From assembly GCF_007677875.1 (NCBI RefSeq), contig NZ_VEDO01000004.1, positions 186,001 through 250,000 of the forward strand: a stretch of DNA of 64,000 nucleotides. Direction: 5' to 3'. Each line of letters opens with the position of its first letter. Positions within the stretch are counted from its first letter, which is position 1. Below, piece after piece: positions 19,636 through 27,724 of the stretch. Position numbers and translations under genes: made by a program. Under the pieces are notes generated by a model. The model saw only the letters and a program-made list of their open reading frames with translations, was not told the DNA's origin and did not search any database. The stretch is from Variovorax boronicumulans. Lineage in GTDB: Bacteria; Pseudomonadota; Gammaproteobacteria; Burkholderiales; Burkholderiaceae_C.

Positions 19636-20751
19636 TCAGGCGAACACGCCGGCCTTGTCCTGCATGCGGGCCGAGATCTCGCCCAGGTGGTGCAAGGTGT
19701 CGCCGAACTGCATTTCCATCTGCGTGAGGCGCTTGAAGTAGTGGCTGCCCACGTACTCGTCGGTCACGCCGATGCCGCCGTGCAGCTGCACCGAGTTCTG
19801 GCCCACGAAGCGCATGGACTGGCCCAACTGGTACTTGGCACGCGCCATGGCGCGGCGACGCTCGTCCGCCGGGGCATTGAGCTTGAGCGTGGCGTAGTAG
19901 CTCATGGAGCGGGCCAGCTCCTGCTGCATCTTCATGTCGGCCATGCGGTGGCGCAGGGCCTGGAAGCTGCTGATCACCACGCCGAACTGCTTGCGCGTGT
20001 TCATGTATTCGGCCGTGATCTCCATGGTCTTGTCGATGGTGCCCACGGCTTCGGCGCACAGGGCGGCGATGCCGATGTCCACGCCATGCTCCAGCGCGGC
20101 CAGGCCATCGGACGTGACCAGCGCAGCGGCTGCCTCCTCGAACACGACCTCGGCGGCGCGCGAGCCGTCCTGCGTGGTGTAGCCCCGCGCCGCGACGCCG
20201 GAGGCGGCACGCTCCACCAGGAACAGCGCGATCTTGCCGTCGATGGTGGCTGGCACCAGAAAGGCGTCCGCTTGGTCGCCTGCGGGAACCACGCTCTTGT
20301 GCCCGCTGACGGACCAGCCATCGCCCGCTTTCTTGGCGTGCGCAGCGCAGACGTCGAGACGGTAGCGGGCAGCGCGCTCCTGGTGGGCCAGCACCACGAG
20401 GGCCTCGCCCGCGGCGATGCGCGGCAGCCAGGCGCCCTGGAGCGCAGCATCGGCATAGCCCGACAGCAGGCCGCTGGCAATCAGCGTCTGGCCCAGCGGC
20501 TCGAGCACGATGCCGCGGCCCAGCTCTTCCAGGGCCACCATGGCGTCGACCGGGCCCATGCCCATGCCCCCGTGTTCTTCGCTCACGTACAGGCCGGTCA
20601 GGCCCAGGCCTGCCAATTCGCCGTAGGCCTCGCGCGAGAAGCCGCCGGCCTTGACGAGGCTGCGGCGGTGGTCGAAGCCGTAGCCTTTGTCGACCCATTT
20701 GCGCACGGCGTCGCGCAGCTGTTCCTGGTCGTCGCTGAAGTTGAAGTCCAT
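19636..20751 (-). CDS. Acyl-CoA dehydrogenase, PimD-like small subunit
   Basis: 371 aa. A three-domain acyl-CoA dehydrogenase fold is recognisable (DFNFSDDQEQLRDAVRKW head, flavin region in the middle, QFGVVISSFQALRHRMADM helix). It starts 13 bases after the stop of a second acyl-CoA dehydrogenase, with AGGAGA before the ATG at 20751. The paired arrangement and sequence style resemble the PimC/PimD pimeloyl-CoA dehydrogenase, in which two different chains form the enzyme. The true acyl-CoA substrate is not known. I could not place the catalytic glutamate by eye. The terminator at 19592-19620 ends the operon. Confidence 0.85.
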   Translation of the reverse strand: MDFNFSDDQEQLRDAVRKWVDKGYGFDHRRSLVKAGGFSREAYGELAGLGLTGLYVSEEHGGMGMGPVDAMVALEELGRGIVLEPLGQTLIASGLLSGYADAALQGAWLPRIAAGEALVVLAHQERAARYRLDVCAAHAKKAGDGWSVSGHKSVVPAGDQADAFLVPATIDGKIALFLVERAASGVAARGYTTQDGSRAAEVVFEEAAAALVTSDGLAALEHGVDIGIAALCAEAVGTIDKTMEITAEYMNTRKQFGVVISSFQALRHRMADMKMQQELARSMSYYATLKLNAPADERRRAMARAKYQLGQSMRFVGQNSVQLHGGIGVTDEYVGSHYFKRLTQMEMQFGDTLHHLGEISARMQDKAGVFA

Positions 20752-20764
20752 TCGCGTCTCCTGC

Positions 20765-21943
20765 TCAACCCAGCACGGTCTGGGCGACGATGTTGCGCTG
20801 CACCTCGTTCGATCCGCCGTAGATCGTGGTCTTGCGCATGTTGAAGTAAGTCGCGGCCAGCGGCGCGCAGTGCGCAGCGCCCACATAGTCGCCCTGCCAG
20901 CCGGCTTCCATGGCCTCCTTGATGAAGGGAAGGCTGTAGGGGCCGGCGGCCAGCATCATGAGTTCGCTGTAGCGCTGCTGGATCTCGCTGCCCTTGATCT
21001 TGAGCAGCCCGGCCACGTCGAGCGGGTTCTTGCCCGACTTCTCGGCCGACAGCACGCGCAGCACCATCATTTCGAGCGCCACCACGTCCACTTCCAGCCT
21101 GGCGATCTCGTCGCGGAAGCGGATGTCGTCGTAGACGCCTTCGGCTTTGGCGATGCGCTTCAAGCGCTCGAGCTCGCGCTTGGCGCGGTTCACGTCGGCG
21201 ATGTTGGTGCGCTCGTGGCTCAGCAGGTGCTTGGCGTAGGTCCAGCCCTTGTTTTCCTCGCCGATCAGGTTCTCGGCGGGCACCTCGACGTTGTCGAAGA
21301 ACACCTCGTTCACCTCGTGGCCGCCGTCCAGCATGATGATGGGGCGCACCGTGATGCCGGGGCTCTTCATGTCGATCAACAGGAAGCTGATGCCGGTCTG
21401 CGGCTTGCCTTCGGTGCTGGTGCGCACCAGGCAGAAGATCCACTCTCCGTACTGGCCCAGCGTGGTCCAGGTCTTCTGGCCGTTGACGATGTACTTGTCG
21501 CCCTTGCGTTCGGCGCGCGTTTTGAGCGAAGCCAGATCGGAGCCCGAGCCCGGTTCGCTGTAGCCCTGGCTCCACCACACCTCGCCGCTGGCGATGCCGG
21601 GCAGGAAGCGCTTGTGCTGCTCCGGCGAGCCGAAGGCCATGATCACAGGCGCCACCATGACCGGGCCGAAGGGCACGATGCGCGGCGCGCCGGCCAGTGC
21701 GCATTCCTCTTCGAACAAGTGCTTCTGCACGGCGGACCAGCCCGGGCCGCCGAACTGCTTGGGCCAGCCATAGCCCAGCCAGCCCTTGCTGCCCAGGATC
21801 TTGGCCCAGCGCTGCATGTCGTCACGCGTCTGGTGCAGCGCGTTGTGTACCTTGTAGGCGATATCCTGGGGCAGGTTGGCGCGCACCCAGTCGCGCACCT
21901 CCTCCCGGAACTGTTGCTCTTCGGCCGTGAAAGCCAAATCCAT
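20765..21943 (-). CDS. Acyl-CoA dehydrogenase, PimC-like large subunit
   Basis: 392 aa. Starts MDLAFTAEEQQFREEVRDW with AGGAGACC directly upstream; the longer frame is a leader over purN. Family marks include YSEPGSGSDLASL (flavin/substrate loop), GQKTWTTLGQY and the C-terminal IYGGSNEVQRNIV. In medium-chain enzymes the last motif reads YEG, with Glu as base; here it is YGG, so the base must be elsewhere or on the partner chain. It is the first gene of the pair and probably forms a heteromer with the 371-aa partner. It is divergent from purN with about 110 bases between them. Confidence 0.87.
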   Translation of the reverse strand: MDLAFTAEEQQFREEVRDWVRANLPQDIAYKVHNALHQTRDDMQRWAKILGSKGWLGYGWPKQFGGPGWSAVQKHLFEEECALAGAPRIVPFGPVMVAPVIMAFGSPEQHKRFLPGIASGEVWWSQGYSEPGSGSDLASLKTRAERKGDKYIVNGQKTWTTLGQYGEWIFCLVRTSTEGKPQTGISFLLIDMKSPGITVRPIIMLDGGHEVNEVFFDNVEVPAENLIGEENKGWTYAKHLLSHERTNIADVNRAKRELERLKRIAKAEGVYDDIRFRDEIARLEVDVVALEMMVLRVLSAEKSGKNPLDVAGLLKIKGSEIQQRYSELMMLAAGPYSLPFIKEAMEAGWQGDYVGAAHCAPLAATYFNMRKTTIYGGSNEVQRNIVAQTVLG

Positions 21944-22052
21944 GGTGGTCTCCTGTGGGTCGTCGCAAGCCGTCCCGCGACGGCCCGCAGCTTTGTAGCA
22001 CGACCGTGCACTTTGGGCTGTCACCTGCGTGTGGGGATAATCCCGCGCCTTG

Positions 22053-22646
22053 ATGAAGAACCTCGTGATCCTGATTTCCGGCGGCGGCTCCAACATGGAA
22101 GCCATCGTGCGCACCGCGCAGCAGTGCGATTGGGCCGGCCGCCTGCACACCCGCGTGGCCGCCGTGCTGAGCAACCGTCCCGACTGCGCCGGCTTGGCCA
22201 GGGCCCAGGCGCTGGGCGTGCCGACCGCCGCCGTCGACCACCGCGCCTTCGCCCAGGCGGCCGACCCGCGCGCCGCCTTCGACGCCGCGCTGGCCGATGC
22301 CATCGACGGGTACGCGCCCGATCTCGTCGTGCTGGCCGGCTTCATGCGCATCCTGACGCCTGGCTTCGTGCGCCGCTATGCCGGCCGGCTCGTGAACATC
22401 CACCCCTCTCTGCTGCCGGCCTTTCCGGGCCTGCACACCCATCGGCGCGCCATCGAGGCGGGCTGCCGCGTGGCCGGCGCCACCGTGCACCGCGTGACCG
22501 AGGAACTGGACCACGGCCCCATCCTCGACCAGGTGGTGGTGCCCGTGCTGCCCGGCGACGACGAGGCTGCGCTGTCAGCGCGCGTGCTCACGCAAGAGCA
22601 CCGCATGTACCCGCGCGTGATCGAGCGCCTGCTGGCTGCCGGCTGA
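22053..22646 (+). CDS. purN: Phosphoribosylglycinamide formyltransferase
   Basis: 197 aa, typical for PurN. It transfers the formyl group from 10-formyl-tetrahydrofolate to GAR in purine synthesis. The N-terminal phosphate loop ISGGGSNMEAI and the catalytic Asn-His-Asp set (NIHPSLLPAF and ELDHGPIL) are visible. The ATG at 22053 is chosen over the adjacent in-frame TTG at 22050. It is followed 13 bases later by an RsmB-like gene on the same strand. Confidence 0.95.
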   Translation: MKNLVILISGGGSNMEAIVRTAQQCDWAGRLHTRVAAVLSNRPDCAGLARAQALGVPTAAVDHRAFAQAADPRAAFDAALADAIDGYAPDLVVLAGFMRILTPGFVRRYAGRLVNIHPSLLPAFPGLHTHRRAIEAGCRVAGATVHRVTEELDHGPILDQVVVPVLPGDDEAALSARVLTQEHRMYPRVIERLLAAG

Positions 22647-22659
22647 GGACAATCGCCCC

Positions 22660-23928
22660 ATGCATCCCAACGCCGTCCTCGACGCCTGCGCCGATCTCGT
22701 GCGCGAGGCGCTGGCCTTCGCCCATCCCGCCGACGCCGTGGCGGCGCGCTTCTTCCGTGCCCACCGGGGACTGGGGCCGCGCGAACGCGCCACGCTCACC
22801 GACACCTTGTACGCCGTGCTGCGCCGCAAGCTGCAGTACGAGCACTTCGCGCCCTCCGGTTCGGGCCCGCGCGAGCGCCGCCTGGCCATCCTGGGCTTCG
22901 GCGGGCCGCGCGACTTGCTGTTCTCCGCGCTGACGCCGCAGGAGAAGGAGTGGGTGCAGCGCTGCGAAGCTGTGGCCCCGGCCGACCTGCTGGACCGCCA
23001 CCGCCACAACCTGCCCGAGTGGCTGGCACAACCGCTGCGCGCGCAGCTCGGCACGCAATTCTGGCCGCTGGCCGACAGCCTGCTGGGCCAGGCGCCGCTG
23101 GACCTGCGCGTGAACCAGCTCAGCGCCAAGCGCGCCGAGATGCAGCAAGAGCTCCAGGCCTCCGGCATCGAAGCCCAGCCCACGCCGTATTCGCCCTGGG
23201 GTCTGCGGGTGCAGGGCAAGCCTGCGCTGAACCGCGTGGACGCCTTCACACGCGGCGCCATCGAGGTGCAGGACGAGGGCTCGCAGTTGCTGGCCCTGCT
23301 GCTGGACGCGCGCCGCGGCGAGATGGTGACCGACTTCTGCGCTGGCGCTGGCGGCAAGACGCTGGCCATTGGTGCGAGCATGCGCAACACAGGCCGGCTC
23401 TACGCCTTCGACACCTCGGCGCACCGGCTGGAGGCGCTCAAGCCGCGCCTGGGCCGCAGCGGCCTGTCCAACGTGCACCCGGTCGCCATCGCCCACGAGC
23501 GTGACGAGCGCATCAAGCGCCTGGCCGGCAAGATGGACCGCGTGCTCGTGGATGCGCCCTGCAGCGGCACGGGCACGCTGCGCCGGCATCCCGACCTCAA
23601 GTGGCGCCAGAACCAGGCTGCCATCGATGGCTTGGCCGCCACCCAACTGGCTGTGCTGCAGAGCGCGGCGCGGCTGCTCAAGCCGGGCGGGCGCCTGGTC
23701 TATGCCACCTGCAGCCTGCTCACGCAGGAGAACGAAGACATTGCCGCGGCCTTCTCGGCCGCCCAGCCGGGCTTAGTTCCGCTGCCCGTCGCCGCCGAGC
23801 TGGAGCGGATCAAGGTGACAGCTGCTGGTGCGCTCTGTGCTGGCGACGCGGGCCGCTTCCTGCGCCTGTGGCCGCACTTGCATGGCACGGACGGTTTTTT
23901 CGCAGCCCTCTGGGAAAGACAGGGCTGA
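22660..23928 (+). CDS. RsmB-like RNA (cytosine-5)-methyltransferase
   Basis: 422 aa. The C-terminal methyltransferase has the SAM motif DFCAGAGGKT (near 225) and both cysteines of the m5C family: motif IV DAPCSGTGTLRRHPD and motif VI YATCSLL. The N-terminal NusB-like helical region is poorly conserved (about 1-140). The most likely target is 16S rRNA, as for RsmB, but other m5C family members exist and the gene lacks the usual fmt neighbour. It follows purN by 13 bases. Confidence 0.87.
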   Translation: MHPNAVLDACADLVREALAFAHPADAVAARFFRAHRGLGPRERATLTDTLYAVLRRKLQYEHFAPSGSGPRERRLAILGFGGPRDLLFSALTPQEKEWVQRCEAVAPADLLDRHRHNLPEWLAQPLRAQLGTQFWPLADSLLGQAPLDLRVNQLSAKRAEMQQELQASGIEAQPTPYSPWGLRVQGKPALNRVDAFTRGAIEVQDEGSQLLALLLDARRGEMVTDFCAGAGGKTLAIGASMRNTGRLYAFDTSAHRLEALKPRLGRSGLSNVHPVAIAHERDERIKRLAGKMDRVLVDAPCSGTGTLRRHPDLKWRQNQAAIDGLAATQLAVLQSAARLLKPGGRLVYATCSLLTQENEDIAAAFSAAQPGLVPLPVAAELERIKVTAAGALCAGDAGRFLRLWPHLHGTDGFFAALWERQG

Positions 23929-24051
23929 CCCAAGGTTGTTTCTGGGCTCTAGGCCAAAAGACGGTGACGTCCTACAATGGCTGGTTTTCGCTGCTGCACC
24001 ATCTGTGCTATGCGCGCGTATGCGGAAAACGGAGAAGGGGCTGATCTAGAT

Positions 24052-25266
24052 ATGTTGCTACCCGATTGGGCTGTGCTGAACGCTGCCGTGGACTGGCTTG
24101 CCAATGGTCTGTGGAATCTGTCCTGGTGGCAGATCGTGTTGTATGCACTGCTCACAACGCACATCACGATCGCCAGCGTGACCATCTACCTGCACCGCCA
24201 CCAGGCGCACAGGGCGATGGATCTGCATTGGCTGCCGTCGCATTTCTTCCGCTTCTGGCTCTGGCTGGGCACGGGCCAGGTCACCAAGGAATGGGTGGCT
24301 GTGCACCGCAAGCACCACGCCAAGTGCGAAACCGCCGACGACCCGCACAGCCCCCATGCCCACGGCATCGAAACTGTGTTCTGGAAGGGCGCGGAGCTGT
24401 ATCGCGCGGAGACCGCCAAGAAGGAAACCATCGACAAGTTCAGCCTGGGCTGCCCCAACGACTGGATCGAGCGCAACCTGTATTCGCGTTACAGCTGGCA
24501 GGGCGTGGGCCTCATGCTGATCCTGAACCTTGCGCTGTTCGGCGCGGCCGGTCTGGTCGTGTGGGCCGTGCAAATGGCCTGGATCCCGTTCTGGGCCGCC
24601 GGCGTGGTCAACGGCATCGGCCACTACTGGGGCTACCGCAACTTCGAGGCGCCGGACGCGAGCACCAACATCTCGCCCTGGGGGATCATCATCGGCGGTG
24701 AGGAGTTGCACAACAACCACCACACCTACCCGACGTCGGCCAAGTTCTCGGTCAAGCCCTACGAGTTCGACGTGGGTTGGATGTACATCAGCATGATGCA
24801 GCGCCTGGGCCTGGCCAAGGTCAAGAAGACGCCGCCGCGCCTGCAATTGGGCCAGATCAAGCCGGTGGCCGACGAGAAGACGCTCGAGGCTCTGATTGCC
24901 CACCGCTATGAAGTCATGGCGGGCTTCGCGCGCGAGCTCAAGCGTACTTGCCAGCAGGAAATTGCCGTCCTGAAGGCCAAGCAGGCGGACGCTTCGGTGC
25001 TGGTGGCTGCTCGCCGCTGGCTGCACCGCGACGACGAGCGCGTGCCGGCATCCGCCCAGCCCAAGATCGCCGAGGCGCGCGCCGCGCACCCGGTGCTGGA
25101 CAAGATGGTCACCATGCGCGAGGAACTGCGCCAGATGTGGCTGTCGACCTCGCTGTCGCGCGAGCAGCTGACAGCCAACCTGAAGGACTGGTGCCACCGC
25201 GCCGAGAGCAGCGGCATCCAGGCCCTGCAGGACTTCTCGGTCCGCCTGCGCTCTGCGCATATCTGA
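24052..25266 (+). CDS. Membrane fatty acid (acyl-CoA/acyl-lipid) desaturase
   Basis: 404 aa. Three histidine boxes that bind the di-iron centre are present: LHRHQAH, VHRKHHAKC and HNNHHTYP. Four hydrophobic helices are placed as in delta-9 desaturases. The enzyme introduces a double bond into fatty acyl chains at the inner membrane. The C-terminal ~120 residues after the third box are hydrophilic and helical (family extension). The start at 24052 (MLLPDWAV) is chosen by family fit; earlier in-frame ATGs exist at 23977 and 24010, and a GGAG lies about 17 bases upstream, so the exact start is uncertain. A terminator follows. Confidence 0.9.
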   Translation: MLLPDWAVLNAAVDWLANGLWNLSWWQIVLYALLTTHITIASVTIYLHRHQAHRAMDLHWLPSHFFRFWLWLGTGQVTKEWVAVHRKHHAKCETADDPHSPHAHGIETVFWKGAELYRAETAKKETIDKFSLGCPNDWIERNLYSRYSWQGVGLMLILNLALFGAAGLVVWAVQMAWIPFWAAGVVNGIGHYWGYRNFEAPDASTNISPWGIIIGGEELHNNHHTYPTSAKFSVKPYEFDVGWMYISMMQRLGLAKVKKTPPRLQLGQIKPVADEKTLEALIAHRYEVMAGFARELKRTCQQEIAVLKAKQADASVLVAARRWLHRDDERVPASAQPKIAEARAAHPVLDKMVTMREELRQMWLSTSLSREQLTANLKDWCHRAESSGIQALQDFSVRLRSAHI

Positions 25267-25284
25267 GGCCAGGCCCGTCAAGAC

Positions 25285-25309
25285 ACCCCGCCGAGTGCGG
25301 GGTTTTTTG
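25285..25309 (+). terminator. Intrinsic terminator after the desaturase
   Basis: A seven-base perfect stem ACCCCGC / GCGGGGT with a five-base loop runs directly into a run of six T residues, 18 bases after the desaturase stop. Confidence 0.9.
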
Positions 25310-25439
25310 TTTATGGCGCTGCCATTGTCAGCCGCGCGGCTGCGTGGGCTGTCGGTGGGTTTCCATTTGTGTAGTGGCATGGCGGGGTGCCGCCCAGCCG
25401 CCTGCATACTCCAGCATCACAACAGTGAAGGAGCACGAC

Positions 25440-25844
25440 ATGCGCAGACGCAACATCGGTTGGGCGGGCGGCCTGGTCCTCTGGATCTCGATGGCCGCGG
25501 GGCTGCCCGTCGGCGCGCAGCCGACGCCGGCCCAGGCGGCGGCCGCGGCCGGTGGCGGTAGCAGCACCTCGGCCAACGGCGGCACCGGGGGCGTGGGCCT
25601 GGGCGGTGCTGGCCCAGGTGTGGCGGCGCGTCAGGGGATGGCCGGTGGTGCAGGCAGCCCCGACACGGCCCAGGCCCCGGGCAACGGCGCGCTCGTCGGT
25701 CCGCGCGCGCAGCGCCAGAGCCGCGAGCTGATGGCCGAGCATCCGGAGCGCGTCGACCGCGCGCCCGGGAACACGGGCCAGCGCGCGCTGATGCTGGACC
25801 AGTCGCGCCGGCCGGCCACCGCAGCTTCTGCGGTGAAGAACTGA
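25440..25844 (+). CDS. Small exported Gly/Ala-rich protein of unknown function
   Basis: 134 aa. A signal peptide is likely: basic MRRRN head, hydrophobic core, and a possible cleavage after PVGA near residue 27. The middle (about 35-70) is low-complexity Gly/Ala/Ser; the tail is charged (RELMAEHPERVDRAPG). AAGGAG precedes the ATG. It is not a family I recognise. It lies after a terminator and six bases before an aspartoacylase-like gene, so the two may be cotranscribed. Its location is probably periplasmic. Confidence 0.65.
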   Translation: MRRRNIGWAGGLVLWISMAAGLPVGAQPTPAQAAAAAGGGSSTSANGGTGGVGLGGAGPGVAARQGMAGGAGSPDTAQAPGNGALVGPRAQRQSRELMAEHPERVDRAPGNTGQRALMLDQSRRPATAASAVKN

Positions 25845-25850
25845 AGGTTC

Positions 25851-26792
25851 ATGGACGAGGCTCTTCGGCTCCATGCCTTCGCGTCGCCACAGCCCGGCGC
25901 GCGGCTGGTCGTGCTCGGCGGCGTGCACGGCGACGAGACCTGCGGCACCGTGGCCATCGAGCGCGTGCGCGCCGACCTGGAATCCGGCCGCTTGGCGTTG
26001 CGGCGTGGCGAACTGACCCTGGTGCCCGTGGCCAACCCCTTGGCCCGCCACCGCCAGCGCCGCGAAGGCGAACGTAACCTGAACCGTTCCTTCCAGCCCG
26101 ATCCGCAACCAGCCGACTACGAGGCGCGCATCACGAACCGGCTCTGCCCCATGCTCGCGCGCCACGACGTGCTGCTGGACCTGCACTCCTTCCACACGGC
26201 GGGGGCTGCGTTCGCGATGATCGGTCCGCGCGACAACAGCGGCCCGCTGGAGCCCTTCGCCCGGGCGCGCGAAGAGGGCTTGCTCGCGGCGCACCTCGGC
26301 ACGGAATGCGTGGTCGAGGCCTGGCTCGAGGTCTACGCCGCCCGGCTGGCCCGGCGCGGCCAGGCCGGCGACGCACGGGCCCTGGCCTTCGGCTGGGGCA
26401 CCAACGAATACATGCGGAGCCAGGGCGGCTATGCGGTCACGCTGGAATGCGGCCAGCATCGTGACCCGCAAGCGCCCGAGGTGGCTTACCGCGCCATCCT
26501 GGCCAGCCTCGCGCTGCTGGACATGGCAGGCGACCCCCCGCCGCTGCCCAAGCCGCCGCGCTTGCTTCGCTTGGTCGATGTGGTCGACCGCGAAGCCGAT
26601 GGCGACCGTCTGCTACGCGACTGGGCCAGCTTCGATGCGGTCCGGCACGGGGAGCCCATCGGTGTGCGCGCCGATGGGCAAGCCGTCAAGGCGCCGTGCG
26701 ACGGCGTCATGGTGTTCCCGAATCCGCAGGCCTTGCCGGGCACCGAGTGGTTCTATCTGGCCGTCGACAGCGACCGGCGGTTGGGCGCATAG
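25851..26792 (+). CDS. Succinylglutamate desuccinylase/aspartoacylase-family zinc hydrolase
   Basis: 313 aa. The zinc ligands of this carboxypeptidase-like family are visible: HGDE near residue 25 (GGVHGDETCG), the LDLHSFHT histidine, and the TLECGQH glutamate. The C-terminal part forms the small beta domain. The family cleaves N-acyl amino acids; which one is not clear, since no arginine-succinyltransferase genes are nearby. It starts six bases after the small exported protein gene. It has no signal peptide and is expected in the cytoplasm. Confidence 0.82.
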   Translation: MDEALRLHAFASPQPGARLVVLGGVHGDETCGTVAIERVRADLESGRLALRRGELTLVPVANPLARHRQRREGERNLNRSFQPDPQPADYEARITNRLCPMLARHDVLLDLHSFHTAGAAFAMIGPRDNSGPLEPFARAREEGLLAAHLGTECVVEAWLEVYAARLARRGQAGDARALAFGWGTNEYMRSQGGYAVTLECGQHRDPQAPEVAYRAILASLALLDMAGDPPPLPKPPRLLRLVDVVDREADGDRLLRDWASFDAVRHGEPIGVRADGQAVKAPCDGVMVFPNPQALPGTEWFYLAVDSDRRLGA

Positions 26793-26795
26793 CGC

Positions 26796-27608
26796 TCAGG
26801 CCAGTTCGGTGACCACGTCGAAGCGCAGCAACTGGTGCTCGCCGAACACCATGGTGATCGGCACGTCGGCCGCGTCCCGGCCACGCGCCAGCAGCACGCG
26901 CCCGATCCGCGGCTGGTTGTGGCGCGCGTCGAAGGTGTGCCACTGTCCGCCCAGGTAGACCTCGAACCAGGCGCTGAAGTCCATCGGATACGGCACGGGC
27001 GGCACACCGATGTCGCCCAGGTAGCCCGTGGCATAGCGCGCGGGGATGTTCATGCTGCGGCACAGCGCGACGGCGAGGTGGGCGAAGTCGCGACACACGC
27101 CCACGCGCTCGCGCCAGGCCTCGAGCGCGGTGCGGGTCGGCCGCGCGCAGCCGTAGTCGAAGCGCAGGTGCTGGTGCACATAGTCGCAGATCGCTTGCAC
27201 GCGTGCCCACCCAGGTTGCAGGCCTGAAAAGCGGCTCCAGGCGAAGGCCAGCAGTTCGCCGTCGAAATCGCAATAGCGACTTGGAAGCAGGAACTGCAGC
27301 GTCTCGACGGGCAGGTCGTCCACAGCGTGTTCCCAGGCTTCCCAGTGCACGGGATCCGGCAGGCCGCTGTCGCGCACCACAGCGTGGTTGCGCAACTGCA
27401 CCGTGTCCGTGCCGGCGGAGACGCGCACGCGCGCGCAGGCGTTGCCGAAGGCGTCTTCGTAGAAATCCGTGGGCAGGGGCGGGCTCAGCGTGGTGTCCTC
27501 GGGCGCGAGCAGGTCGCGTGCCCGAGACGGATGCACTTGCAGCAGATAGACCAATGCGGTCGGCGCGCTGACGCGCAGCGCGATGTCATAGCCGATGCGG
27601 ATCAGCAT
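26796..27608 (-). CDS. Transglutaminase-like cysteine peptidase-fold protein
   Basis: 270 aa. An N-terminal beta domain (about 1-110) is followed by a transglutaminase-like core. The catalytic triad is visible as Cys in GVCRDFAHLA, His in GQWHTFDARH and Asp in the same stretch. No signal peptide is seen. Its stop is three bases from the convergent hydrolase stop. In many bacteria such proteins sit with circularly permuted ATP-grasp and alpha-E proteins, but none of those is here, so the role is open. Confidence 0.85.
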   Translation of the reverse strand: MLIRIGYDIALRVSAPTALVYLLQVHPSRARDLLAPEDTTLSPPLPTDFYEDAFGNACARVRVSAGTDTVQLRNHAVVRDSGLPDPVHWEAWEHAVDDLPVETLQFLLPSRYCDFDGELLAFAWSRFSGLQPGWARVQAICDYVHQHLRFDYGCARPTRTALEAWRERVGVCRDFAHLAVALCRSMNIPARYATGYLGDIGVPPVPYPMDFSAWFEVYLGGQWHTFDARHNQPRIGRVLLARGRDAADVPITMVFGEHQLLRFDVVTELA

Positions 27609-27724
27609 TGGTGGTGGGCGGCGGCGCCGCGCGGTGGTGTGGGCATGCGGCCCATGCTAGGGCCGGCCCTCGCTGCCATCCGCTTGGCTTCGCCCCGTTC
27701 GCGCGTAGGCGCAGAGCGCGCGAC

